From assembly GCA_028697515.1 (NCBI GenBank), contig JAQVEY010000070.1:1-5914 (forward strand): 5,914 nucleotides of DNA, given 5' to 3'. This stretch comes from Bacteroidales bacterium (GTDB lineage Bacteria > Bacteroidota > Bacteroidia > Bacteroidales > ML635J-15). The notes below the pieces were generated by a model. That model did not search any database and was not told the DNA's origin. It saw only the letters and a program-made list of their open reading frames with translations. Shown one piece after another: positions 5,737 through 5,914 of the stretch (its first letter is position 1; every line of letters starts with the position of its first letter). Position numbers and translations under genes: made by a program.

Positions 5737-5914
5737 GGGGTGTAGCTCAGCTCCGATTTTTCGAAAAAATCAAAAAGAGCTGAGATAAAATTATTAAGTT
5801 TTTTGAAATAGAACATTATAGAATAAAGGATGATAGATTTTTTCATAAAAAATCGAGAGTCCTCGAAAAATTGAGAAAATTTAGTAATAAAATTTTCTAT
5901 TTTTCGGGATTGGT
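5737..5914. repeat. Repeat unit 4 (type B), cut by window edge
   Basis: 178 bases are present. It carries all type B marks of unit 2 but none of that unit's three private changes. The sequence stops at GGGATTGGT, so the TAGAGTAC end of the unit, if present, lies outside the window and the true copy number is unknown. Confidence 0.93.

Larger units (their letters stand above)
5181..5914. repeat. Tandem array of four 185-186 bp units, continuing past the right edge
   Basis: Four head-to-tail copies start at 5181, 5366, 5552 and 5737, each beginning with GGGGTGTAGCTCAGCTCCGA. Spacings are 185, 186 and 185 bases. The last copy is cut by the window end at what would be about base 178 of the unit. 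Copies differ at only about eight positions. Two substitutions and one single-base insertion are shared by copies 2 and 4 against copies 1 and 3, so the array is built of A-B dimers of about 371 bp. There are no unique spacers between units, so this is not a CRISPR array. No transposase or other mobility gene is present in the window. The family is not one I recognise. High copy identity points to recent amplification or continuing homogenisation by recombination. Confidence 0.97.

Noticed and set aside
5562..5846. 94-codon open frame on the minus strand across repeat copies 3 and 4
   Set aside because: It consists only of repeat sequence, repeats itself imperfectly, and the 185/186-bp unit lengths shift the frame from copy to copy. 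No promoter, start-site signal or recognisable domain.
5181..5914. CRISPR array
   Set aside because: Units are 185 bp and joined directly with no unique spacers, and no cas genes are present.

Overview
The window looks like chromosomal DNA of an AT-rich member of the Bacteroidota. Four things support this: a type IX secretion (T9SS) C-terminal sorting domain, a TonB-dependent receptor with an N-terminal carboxypeptidase-regulatory-like domain, a DUF4249 lipoprotein, and promoter-like TAnnTTTG boxes with no Shine-Dalgarno sequences. I cannot name a genus.

Layout from left to right. Positions 1-458 (+) hold the 3' end of a secreted protein that ends in a T9SS type A sorting domain. A 108-base gap follows with a weak AT hairpin and a good Bacteroidota promoter. 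Positions 567-1640 (+) encode a complete FMN-dependent nitronate monooxygenase / NAD(P)H-dependent flavin oxidoreductase-like TIM-barrel enzyme with a four-cysteine C-terminal segment. Two genes on the minus strand converge on it. One is the TonB-dependent receptor (5016 down to 2641). The other, starting 2 bases after the receptor's stop codon, is the DUF4249 lipoprotein (2638 down to 1682). These two almost certainly form one outer-membrane uptake or binding unit of unknown cargo. The receptor would be the TonB-energised channel and the lipoprotein its likely partner.

The right-hand end (5017-5914) has no convincing gene. After a short promoter and leader region it becomes a tandem array of four near-identical units of 185-186 bp, starting sharply at 5181 and running off the right edge. 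The units alternate in type (1 like 3, 2 like 4), so the array has a higher-order period of about 371 bp. Each unit can fold into three hairpins, one of them a 17-bp stem in copies 2-4. Across each unit junction lie two stretches that together resemble the 5' half of a tRNA (acceptor strand plus D-arm), split by about 157 bp of the unit. I do not recognise this repeat family. It is the most unusual part of the window. The protein-coding part is ordinary for the phylum.
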